Positions 9,535 through 17,194 of a stretch of 64,000 bases of DNA are shown one piece after another. Position 1 is the stretch's first letter. Every line of letters starts with the position of its first letter. Made by a program: the position numbers and the translations under genes. Location of the stretch: contig NZ_CP107928.1 of the NCBI RefSeq assembly GCF_036030735.1, positions 1,302,001 through 1,366,000 of the forward strand. Reading direction: 5' to 3'. The stretch is from Streptomyces sp. NBC_00425 (GTDB lineage: Bacteria; Actinomycetota; Actinomycetes; Streptomycetales; Streptomycetaceae). The notes beneath the pieces are model-generated. The model was not told the origin of the DNA. It made no database searches and saw nothing but the letters and a program-made list of their open reading frames with translations.

Positions 9535-12195
9535 ATGGACAAGCGGTACGAGGTGTACGCGCTGGCGGACGCTCACTTCTACGAGACGCCCGACCGGCTG
9601 GCCGCCGACGGGGTCGCGGCTCCGCTGTTCGACACGGCGCGCCGACCGGTCCCGGGCGGCTGGTCCTCGGCGCGCGTCGGCGACTGGCTGACGATGACGC
9701 CGCTCGACGCCGACGGGAGCCCGGCGGCGGGCCCGGCCCAGGGCTGGAAGATCCACGCCTCGGCCACCCGGCGGAACGCGGAGCGGATCGCGGCGATCGT
9801 GTGGGACTACTGCGTCGCGCACCGCGTCCCCTTCAAGTTCGTGCCGGGGCCGCACCTGCTGCACCTGCGCAACACCAAGTACGCCGGCCGCGACACCAGC
9901 GGCAAGTTCGTCACGGTGTACCCACGCGACGAGGAGCAGCTGCACGAGATCCTGCGGGAGCTGGGCACGCTGCTGGAGGGCTTCGAGGGGCCGTACATCC
10001 TCACCGATCTGCGCTGGCACGACGGCCCGCTGTACGTCCGCTACGGCGCGTTCGCGCGCATGTACGTCGTCGACGACCGCGGCTCGCTCGTGCCGGCGGT
10101 GCGCGACGGGTCGGGGACCCTGGTCCCGGACCGGCGGGCGCCCTCCTTCCAGACCCCCGGGTGGGTGACGCTGCCCGCGTTCCTGGAACCGCATCTCGCG
10201 GCCCGCAACACGACGACGGTGGGCGATCTGCCGTACCGCATCGACAAGGCGCTGCACTTCTCCAACGGCGGCGGGGTGTACCGGGGCGTCGACACCCGCG
10301 ACGGGCGCGCCGTGGTGCTGAAGGAGGGCCGGCCGCACGCCGGGCTGGCCTCGGACGGCGCGGACGCGATATCGCGGCTGGAGCGGGAGAAGGAGGCCCT
10401 GGAGGCGCTGGCCGGCACGGGTGCGGCGCCCGAGGTGCGGGACTGGTTCACCCTGGGCGACCACCGCTTCCTGGTCATGGACCTGGTGCCGGGCCGGCCC
10501 CTCAACTCCTTCTTCGCCGAACGGCATCCGCTGCTCGCCCCCGACCCGGATCCGGCGGCCGTCGCCGCGTACACGGCGTGGGCGGTGCGTGTGCACCGGG
10601 CGGTGGAGCGTGCCGTGGAGACGGTCCACGAGCGCGGGATCGTCTTCAACGACCTGCACGTCTTCAACATCATGGTCGCGCCCGACGAGGAGTCGGTGTG
10701 CCTGATCGACTTCGAGGCGGCGGCCCCGGTCGGCCACAACGGCCGCCAGGTCGTGGCGCACCCCGGGTTCTTCGCACCGCCCGACCGCCGGGGCGCCGAC
10801 GTGGACCGCTATGCGCTGGCCTGTCTGCGGCTCGCCCTGTTCCTGCCCGTCACCACGCTGTTCGTGGTGGACCGGGGCAAGGCGGCCCATCTGGCGGAGG
10901 TGATCGCGGAGCAGTTCCCGGACGTCCCGCCGGAGTTCCTGGACGAGGCGGTGGCGGAGATCACCCGGTCCGTCCGGGACGACACGCACGCCGCCCCGGA
11001 CGACACGGAGAACGGGACCCGGACCGCCGGGCGGGTCACGCGCGTGCCGTCCGCGCCGGCCTTCCGGGTGGAGCCCGGCGACTGGCCGCACAGCCGTGAC
11101 TCGATGGTCAAGGCGATCCTCGCCTCCGCCACCCCGGACCGCGCCGACCGGCTCTATCCCGGGGACGTCGCCCAGTTCTCCGACGGCGGCGGGCTCGGCC
11201 TGGCGCACGGCGCGGCCGGCGTCCTGTACGCGCTGGCGGCGACCGGCGCGGAGCGTCACGAGGAGGGCGAACGCTGGCTCCTCGACCGCACGGCCCCGCC
11301 GCCGACCGGAACCCCGCTCGGGCTGTACGACGGGCTCGCGGGCGTCGCCCATGTGCTGGACCTGCTGGGACACCGCGGGCGGGCGCTGGACCTGATCGAC
11401 GGCATCCTGCGCGAGCGGTGGCAGAACCTGTCCTCGGACCTGCACGGGGGCCTGGCGGGGCTGGGGCTCGTCCTCGACGGCCTGGCCCGCCGCACCGGTG
11501 AGGCGGAGCTGCGCGAGCGGGCGGCCGAGGCCGCCGACATCGTCGTACGGCGGCTCGCCGAACCGGTGCCCGACACGACGGGGCGACGGCGGGCCGGGCT
11601 GCTGCGGGGCGCGAGCGGGCCCGCCCTGTTCCTGCTCCGCCGGTACGAGGAGACCGGCGACCGGGAGCAGCTGGCGGCGGCGGGCGTCGCGCTGCGCCGG
11701 GACCTGGCGTGCTGCGCGGAGCGGGAGGGAGGCGCGGTGGAGGTCGACGAGGGCTGGCGGACCCTGCCCTATCTGGGAGACGGCAGCGTGGGCGTGGGCA
11801 TGGTGCTCGACGACCTCGTGACCCATGACCCGGACGCCGGAGCGGAGTTCGCGCGGGCCCGGGCCGGCATCCGCACCGCGGCCACCTCCCGCTTCTACGC
11901 GCAGCCCGGTCTCTTCCAGGGCCGCGCCGGCATGATCCTGCACCTCGCCCGCACCATCGGACCCGGCGCGACCCGGGCACGGCTCGACGAACAGATCGCC
12001 GCGCTGGGCTGGTTCGCGATGCCCTACCAGGGCCAGCTCGCCTTCCCCGGGCACCAGATGATGCGGCTCTCCATGGACCTCGGCACGGGCACCGCGGGCT
12101 GTCTGCTCGCCCTGTCCGCCGCCCTCGACGCGGACGGCTCGGGCCCCGGCGCCCACCTGCCGTTCCTTCCGCCGCCGCACCGGCGGCCCTCATGA
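9535..12195 (+). CDS. ramC: Class III lanthionine/labionin synthetase (RamC/LanKC)
   Basis: 886 residues from ATG after a strong site (GAAGGGGG). It has the three-part LanKC layout. An N-terminal lyase domain (about 1-230) opens with KRYEVYALADAHFYETPDRL. A Ser/Thr-kinase domain follows, with VVLKEGRP (Lys about 263), VFNDLHVFN (catalytic Asp about 373) and LIDFEAA (Asp about 392). A C-terminal LanC-like cyclase domain (about 530-880) has GRAGMILHLAR and GTGTAGCLLALS. The zinc-binding Cys-Cys-His set of class I, II and IV cyclases is absent, as expected for class III. It phosphorylates precursor Ser, eliminates to dehydroalanine and cyclises with Cys. It is first of the ramC-S-A-B series. Confidence 0.95.
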   Translation: MDKRYEVYALADAHFYETPDRLAADGVAAPLFDTARRPVPGGWSSARVGDWLTMTPLDADGSPAAGPAQGWKIHASATRRNAERIAAIVWDYCVAHRVPFKFVPGPHLLHLRNTKYAGRDTSGKFVTVYPRDEEQLHEILRELGTLLEGFEGPYILTDLRWHDGPLYVRYGAFARMYVVDDRGSLVPAVRDGSGTLVPDRRAPSFQTPGWVTLPAFLEPHLAARNTTTVGDLPYRIDKALHFSNGGGVYRGVDTRDGRAVVLKEGRPHAGLASDGADAISRLEREKEALEALAGTGAAPEVRDWFTLGDHRFLVMDLVPGRPLNSFFAERHPLLAPDPDPAAVAAYTAWAVRVHRAVERAVETVHERGIVFNDLHVFNIMVAPDEESVCLIDFEAAAPVGHNGRQVVAHPGFFAPPDRRGADVDRYALACLRLALFLPVTTLFVVDRGKAAHLAEVIAEQFPDVPPEFLDEAVAEITRSVRDDTHAAPDDTENGTRTAGRVTRVPSAPAFRVEPGDWPHSRDSMVKAILASATPDRADRLYPGDVAQFSDGGGLGLAHGAAGVLYALAATGAERHEEGERWLLDRTAPPPTGTPLGLYDGLAGVAHVLDLLGHRGRALDLIDGILRERWQNLSSDLHGGLAGLGLVLDGLARRTGEAELRERAAEAADIVVRRLAEPVPDTTGRRRAGLLRGASGPALFLLRRYEETGDREQLAAAGVALRRDLACCAEREGGAVEVDEGWRTLPYLGDGSVGVGMVLDDLVTHDPDAGAEFARARAGIRTAATSRFYAQPGLFQGRAGMILHLARTIGPGATRARLDEQIAALGWFAMPYQGQLAFPGHQMMRLSMDLGTGTAGCLLALSAALDADGSGPGAHLPFLPPPHRRPS

Positions 12196-12277
12196 CGCGG
12201 CTCCTCGACGCATGACGGAGTCGTGACGCAACCCGTCCCCACGGGACGCAGCCATCCAACCGACGAAAGGACACCCC

Positions 12278-12394
12278 ATGGCCCTTCTCGACCTGCAGAC
12301 GATGGAATCCGACGAGCACACCGGCGGCGGCGGCAACAGCACCGTCAGTCTGCTGTCGTGCATCAGCGCGGCGAGCGTCCTGCTCTGTCTCTGA
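12278..12394 (+). CDS. ramS: Class III lanthipeptide precursor (RamS/AmfS/SapB type)
   Basis: 38 residues from ATG, with a ribosome site GAAAGGA upstream, 83 bp after ramC. The leader MALLDLQTMESDEH carries the LLDLQ-type recognition box shared with RamS, followed by a Gly-rich hinge (GGGGN). The core has two labionin/lanthionine signatures of the form SxxSxxxC: STVSLLSC (Ser21, Ser24, Cys28) and SAASVLLC (Ser30, Ser33, Cys37), ending in Leu38. The predicted product is a very hydrophobic two-ring surfactant-like peptide comparable to SapB, which helps Streptomyces aerial hyphae break surface tension. Only Ile29 separates the two ring motifs. Confidence 0.95.
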   Translation: MALLDLQTMESDEHTGGGGNSTVSLLSCISAASVLLCL

Positions 12395-12557
12395 CGGGCG
12401 TGACCCGCACGGCACGCACGACGCGTTCGCAGACGTCGTCGTGCTGACCGCCCCGGGCGGCCCGCTCCCCCACGAGGGACGGGCCGTCCGGGGTCCGGTC
12501 TTCCCCGAGACCCCGAGACCCCGAGTCCGCGAGTCCCCGAGAACGCACGGGAGCAGC

Positions 12558-14333
12558 ATGCCGACCGACCGGACCACCGATGACGGGCTGCTCGGCGCGG
12601 CGGCCCGGCACAGCGGCTCGCGTTGCACGGCCCTGGTGCTGCTCGGCGTCATGGCGACGGGCGCCGGGCTGCTCCTGCCGGCCGCCCTCGGCCGGGCCCT
12701 CGACCTGTTGCTCGCCCACGCCCCCGCGACCCGCTGGGTGCTGTACTGCGGGGCCCTGGTGCTGCTGCTGACCCTGCTGGACGCGTGCGAGACCGTCCTC
12801 GGCGGCACGCTCGACGCCCGCAGCACCGCCTTCCTGCGCCGCAGGGTCACCGGGCACGTCCTCGCCGCCGGCCCGCGGGTCGCCGTCCGCTTCGGGGCCG
12901 GCGACCTCGTGGCGCGGGTGGTCGGCAGCGCCGCGCAGGCCGGTGCGGGCCCCGCCGCCCGGGCCGCGCTGCTGGCCGCGCTCGCCGGACCCGTCGGGGC
13001 GGTCGCGGCGCTCGCCGTCCTCGACCCGTGGCTCGCGGCCGTGTTCCTCACCGGCGCGCCGCTCCTGGCCCTGCTGCTGAGGGCGCTCGCCCGCGACACC
13101 TCGGCGGCCGCGGCCGGCTACCAGCGGGCGCAGGGGCGGATCGCCGACGCGCTCGCCCAGGCGATCGACGGCGCCCGCACGATCCGCGCGGCCGGCACGC
13201 AGGCCCGCGACACGGCACGCGTCCTGCGCCCGCTGCCCGAGCTGTCGCAGGCGGGCCGGCGCATGTGGCGGGTGCAGGGCCGGGCGGCGGCGCAGGCCGT
13301 GACGGTGGCGCCGCTGCTGCACCTCGGCGTCGTCGCCGTGGCCGGACTGCTGCTCACCCGGCACCGGCTGTCGCCGGGCGACGTGCTCGCCGCGTCGCGC
13401 TACGCCGTGCTGGCGACCGGCGTCGGCGTGCTGGTGGGCCGGCTGTCCGGCCTGGCCCGGTCCCGTGCGGCCGCCGCCCGTCTGGGCGAAGTCCTGGCCG
13501 AGCCCGCTCCGGCCTACGGCGACCGCCGTCTCCCGCCGGACGGTCCGGGCCGGCTGGAGTTCCGCGGGGTGAGCGCCCGCCGCGGCGGCCGTACGGTCCT
13601 GGACGGCGTCGACCTGGTCGTGCCGGGCGGGACGACCCTGGCGCTGGTGGGCCGCTCGGGCGCGGGCAAGTCCCTGCTGGCCGCGTTGGCGGGCCGGCTC
13701 GCCGACCCGGACGCCGGTGAGGTCCTGCTGGACGGCGTCCCGCTGCCCGACCTCCCCCGGTCCGCTCTGCGGGCGGAGATCGCCCAGGCCTTCGACCGCC
13801 CGGCCCTGCTGGGCGCGACCGTCGAGGACACCCTCGCACTGAGCGCCCCCGGCCGCGCCCCCTCCCCCGCCCTGGTCCGCGAGGCCGCCCGCACGGCCCG
13901 CGCGGACGACTTCGTCCGCCGCCTGCCCCACGGCTACGCCACGCTCTGCGCCGACGCCCCGCACTCCGGCGGCGAGGCCCAACGCCTCGGCCTGGCCCGC
14001 GCGTTCGCGCACGGCGGCCGGCTCCTCATCCTCGACGACGCCCTCTCCAGCCTCGACACGATCACCGAACGCCAGGTCACGGACGTCGTGTTCGGCCCGG
14101 CGACGGGCGCCACCCGGCTCGTCACCGCCCATCGCGCCGGCACGGCAGCCCGCGCCGACCGGGTGGCCTGGCTGGACGGCGGCCGCGTCCGCGCCGTGGG
14201 CGCCCACCGGGAGCTGTGGCAGCTGCCGGAGTACCGGGCGGTCTTCGGCGCGGCGGGCGACCCGGCGGCCGAAGCGAGGACCGGGACCGGCGCGCGGCCC
14301 GCCGGCGGCGAAGGCCGGGAGGGGGGCCGATGA
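12558..14333 (+). CDS. ramA: ABC half-transporter of the lanthipeptide locus (RamA-like)
   Basis: 591 residues. An N-terminal membrane domain with about five to six helices (LVLLGVMATGAGLLLPAAL onward) is followed by an ABC ATPase with Walker A VGRSGAGKSLLA (about residue 365), signature SGGEAQRLGLARAF, Walker B LLILDDALSSLD and switch His in VTAHRAG. The start ATG at 12558 follows GGGAG and precedes the first hydrophobic segment; the open frame continues upstream to 12441. It overlaps the next gene by ATGA at 14330-14333, implying translational coupling. Inferred role: with RamB, export of the mature RamS-derived peptide. Confidence 0.9.
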   Translation: MPTDRTTDDGLLGAAARHSGSRCTALVLLGVMATGAGLLLPAALGRALDLLLAHAPATRWVLYCGALVLLLTLLDACETVLGGTLDARSTAFLRRRVTGHVLAAGPRVAVRFGAGDLVARVVGSAAQAGAGPAARAALLAALAGPVGAVAALAVLDPWLAAVFLTGAPLLALLLRALARDTSAAAAGYQRAQGRIADALAQAIDGARTIRAAGTQARDTARVLRPLPELSQAGRRMWRVQGRAAAQAVTVAPLLHLGVVAVAGLLLTRHRLSPGDVLAASRYAVLATGVGVLVGRLSGLARSRAAAARLGEVLAEPAPAYGDRRLPPDGPGRLEFRGVSARRGGRTVLDGVDLVVPGGTTLALVGRSGAGKSLLAALAGRLADPDAGEVLLDGVPLPDLPRSALRAEIAQAFDRPALLGATVEDTLALSAPGRAPSPALVREAARTARADDFVRRLPHGYATLCADAPHSGGEAQRLGLARAFAHGGRLLILDDALSSLDTITERQVTDVVFGPATGATRLVTAHRAGTAARADRVAWLDGGRVRAVGAHRELWQLPEYRAVFGAAGDPAAEARTGTGARPAGGEGREGGR

Positions 14334-16471
14334 GCGCCGCACGGGGCGGGCGGCGCGGGCTCACGGTGCACGCGGGCCGGTTCCTGGCGAGGCGGCGGTG
14401 GGCGCTGGTGCGGCTCGCCGGGTGGTCGGTGCTGGAGGCCGGCCAGACCTTCCTGCTCGGATACGCCCTGGCCAAGGCCCTGGACGACGGTTTCCTCGCC
14501 GGACGCGCCGATGTGGGGCTGTGGTGGCTGGGAACCGCCGGGCTCGGGGTGCTCGTGGGCGCGTACGGCACCGCGCGGGTGTACGGCGCGGTAGCGGCGC
14601 TGGTCGAACCGCTCCGGGACGGGCTGGTCGCCGGGGTGGTGGAGCGGGGGGTGCGCGAGGCGGACCGAGGGGCGCTCTCGGGCCTCACCCAGCAGGTGGA
14701 GATCGCCCGGGACGCCTTCGCCGGGCTGATCATGGTCTCCCGCTCGTTCGTGTTCACCTCCGTCGGCGCGCTGGCCGGTCTGAGCTCGCTCGCGCCGCCG
14801 CTGCTGCTGGTCGTCGCGCCGCCGCTGGCCGCCGGGGTGGCGCTGTTCGCGGTGACCCTCGGTCCGCTGGCGCGACGGCAGGAGGCGTATCTCGGCGCGG
14901 ACGAGGCGCTGGCGAAGAGCCTGGGCGCCGTCTGCCCGGGGCTGCGGGACGTCACGGCGGCCGGTGCGGAGGACCGGATCGCCGCCGACACGGCCGCCCT
15001 GGTCGACGCCGAGCTGCGCGCGGCACGCGCCCTGGCCCGGTGGGGCGTGGCCCGCGTGGTCTGCCTCGCGCTGGGCGGCCACCTCCCCCTGGTCCTGCTG
15101 CTGGCCGGCGCGCCCTGGCTCCTGGCCCACGGCGTCACCCCCGGAGCGCTGGTCGGCGCCCTCGCCTATGTGACGCAGTCCCTGCTCCCGGCGCTGACCG
15201 GCCTCATCCACGGTCTGGGCACGAGCGGCTCCCGCCTCGCCGTCGTCCTGCGCCGTTTGACGGCACCCGAGGAGGGGACCGGCGCGCCCCCCGTCGAGGG
15301 CACCGACCCGGCGCCCCCCGCTCGCACCCCGCACCCTGGCCCGATGCCGGCCCCGCGGGTCGGTCCGCCGGCCTCCCCGCCGGCCGCCCCGGAGGGCGAG
15401 GACTCCTCCCACGGTCGGGCGGGCGCCGCACCGGCCCCCGGCCGGACCGCACCCACGATCCCGCCTCGCACCCCGACCCGCCCCCGCACCGCCCAGGGCC
15501 GGCCCGTGCCCACCCCGTCCGACCGCCCGGCGAACGGCTCGTCCCCCGGCCCGCCGGCCGCCGCTCTTTCGCTGGACGCCCTCTCCTTCGCCTACGGACC
15601 CGCCTCCGCACCCGTCGTCGACGGCCTCACGCTGAGTCTGCCCGCCGGGGCGCATCTGGCCGTGGCAGGTCCGAGCGGGGTCGGGAAGTCGACGCTGACC
15701 GCACTGGTCGCCGGGCTGCTGACACCCGTGGGCGGCGCGATCCGGATCTGCGGCCGGCCGGTGCCGGGCGCCCAGGCCGCCGCGCGGCGCGTGCTCATCC
15801 CTCAGGAGGCGTACGTGTTCGGGGGCACCCTCGGTGAGAACCTCGGGCACCTTCGACCGGACCACGTGCCCGAGGAGGAGATGCTGGCCGCCGCCTCCGC
15901 GGTCGGGCTGGCCCCGCTGATGGACGCGCTGGGCGGGCCGGCGGCACGGATCGACCCGGCGGCGCTGTCGGCGGGCGAGCGCCAGCTGATCGCGCTGACG
16001 CGCGCGTACCTGTCGTCCGCCCCGCTCGCCCTCCTGGACGAGGCGACCTGTCATCTGGACCCGGAGGCCGAGGCGCGCGCCGAGCGGGCGTTCGCGGCCC
16101 GGCCGGGCGGCACCCTGGTCGTCGTCGCCCACCGCGTCAGCTCGGTCCTGCGCGCCGAACGGGTGCTGGTCATGGACGGTCCGCGCACGACGTACGGGAC
16201 GCACGACGAGGTGCTGCGCCGCTCTCCCCTCTACCGTGACCTGGTCGGCGGCTGGACGGCCGCCACGGACGCCGGGACGACCGCGAACGGCGGACGGGCG
16301 TCACAGCCAGCCCTGCCCCTGCGAGATGCGGATGGCGTCGACGCGGTTGCGGGCGCCGGTCTTGCGGGTGATCGCCGCCATGTAGTTGCGCACGGTCCCG
16401 TGGGACAGGTGCAGACTCCCGGCGATCTCCGCGACGGAGGCGCCCTCGGCGGCGAGGGTCAGCACGCTTAA
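14330..16471 (+). CDS. ramB: ABC half-transporter of the lanthipeptide locus (RamB-like), extended C-terminus
   Basis: 713 residues from ATG in an ATGA overlap, preceded by GGGAGGGGGG. The membrane domain covers about 1-310 and the ABC ATPase about 410-645, with Walker A GPSGVGKST, signature LSAGERQLIALTRAY, Walker B LALLDEAT and switch His in VVAHRVS. Two features are odd. A roughly 97-residue Pro/Ala/Gly-rich linker (about 313-410) separates the two domains, where half-transporters usually have a short one. The frame also lacks a stop at the expected end near YRDLVGGW (about residue 642) and reads about 70 residues further, the last 57 antisense to ramR. The extension has no recognisable domain. 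Inferred role: peptide export with RamA. Confidence 0.88.
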   Translation: MSAARGGRRGLTVHAGRFLARRRWALVRLAGWSVLEAGQTFLLGYALAKALDDGFLAGRADVGLWWLGTAGLGVLVGAYGTARVYGAVAALVEPLRDGLVAGVVERGVREADRGALSGLTQQVEIARDAFAGLIMVSRSFVFTSVGALAGLSSLAPPLLLVVAPPLAAGVALFAVTLGPLARRQEAYLGADEALAKSLGAVCPGLRDVTAAGAEDRIAADTAALVDAELRAARALARWGVARVVCLALGGHLPLVLLLAGAPWLLAHGVTPGALVGALAYVTQSLLPALTGLIHGLGTSGSRLAVVLRRLTAPEEGTGAPPVEGTDPAPPARTPHPGPMPAPRVGPPASPPAAPEGEDSSHGRAGAAPAPGRTAPTIPPRTPTRPRTAQGRPVPTPSDRPANGSSPGPPAAALSLDALSFAYGPASAPVVDGLTLSLPAGAHLAVAGPSGVGKSTLTALVAGLLTPVGGAIRICGRPVPGAQAAARRVLIPQEAYVFGGTLGENLGHLRPDHVPEEEMLAAASAVGLAPLMDALGGPAARIDPAALSAGERQLIALTRAYLSSAPLALLDEATCHLDPEAEARAERAFAARPGGTLVVVAHRVSSVLRAERVLVMDGPRTTYGTHDEVLRRSPLYRDLVGGWTAATDAGTTANGGRASQPALPLRDADGVDAVAGAGLAGDRRHVVAHGPVGQVQTPGDLRDGGALGGEGQHA

Positions 16472-16909
16472 CTCCCGACGGGTCAGCGGCATCTCGGCGG
16501 CCTTGAGGAAGCCGAACCCCAGCGAGTCGGTGACGAAACGTTCCCCCTGAGCGACCCTGCGGATACCCCGCAGCAGTTGCTCCGGCGTGCCCGCCTTGTC
16601 GACGTACCCGAGCGCCCCCGCCTCCAGCGCCCGTTTCAGCAGGCCCGGCCGGTGCGCACTGGCCAGGACCAGCAGCCGCGGCGACGGCGTCCCGCCGCCG
16701 CGCGGGCACAGGTCGCCCAGCGGCGGGATGCCGTACGTGTCCGAGCAGTCGAGATCCGCCGCGCACACGTCCGGCCGGACCGCCCCGACCCGGCCCGGCG
16801 CGCTGCGCCACGGAGTGTCCTCGACCCGCAGATCGGGCTCCCTGGACAGCCACTGCGAGAGGACCGATCTGACCAGACACGCGTCGTGCACCAGAAGTAC
16901 CCGGATCAC
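16301..16909 (-). CDS. ramR: RamR-like LuxR-family response regulator
   Basis: 202 residues from GTG, preceded by AAGGGG. A receiver-like N-terminal domain begins VIRVLLVHDACLVRSVLSQW, with a possible phosphoacceptor in the CAADLDCSD segment. A C-terminal LuxR/NarL helix-turn-helix follows (MPLTRRELSVLTLAAEG, VAEIAGSLHLSHGTVRNYM). Size and position match RamR/AmfR, the activator of ramCSAB and a central regulator of aerial growth. The acidic pocket looks degenerate: one Asp in VHDA rather than the usual pair. Phosphorylation-independent or atypical activation is therefore possible. It is convergent with and overlapped by ramB, and divergent from the next phosphatase gene. The HTH-coding 3' end is the overlapped part. 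Confidence 0.9.
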   Translation of the reverse strand: MIRVLLVHDACLVRSVLSQWLSREPDLRVEDTPWRSAPGRVGAVRPDVCAADLDCSDTYGIPPLGDLCPRGGGTPSPRLLVLASAHRPGLLKRALEAGALGYVDKAGTPEQLLRGIRRVAQGERFVTDSLGFGFLKAAEMPLTRRELSVLTLAAEGASVAEIAGSLHLSHGTVRNYMAAITRKTGARNRVDAIRISQGQGWL

Positions 16910-17194
16910 TGCCGCCCCTTCAGCTCGCCGTACGCCGGCTCGTGGTGGTGAACGCGTGCCCATTGTTGGGCTCCGGGACCGCTTCGCGGGCACGAAGATC
17001 CGGCCATCAGGGTGCGCGGGGGCGCACACGGGGCGGTCATACGCCGTCGCGCGCTTCGACCGAGGGGGCATGGGGCCGGCTCGACGGGGTACGGAACAGC
17101 AGCTCCCGGGGTCCGTTCGCCGTGCGCGTCGCGCCGTCAGAGGGCAGATTTGGAGCCGGACACCCGCGCGACACCGGGCGAGGAGGTGGTCGCC

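Noticed and set aside
3435..9691. Very long forward frames (937 and 1222 codons) through the glycosyltransferase and phosphatase regions
   Set aside because: They arise from absence of stop codons in GC-rich DNA, and overlap genes with clear motifs on other frames.
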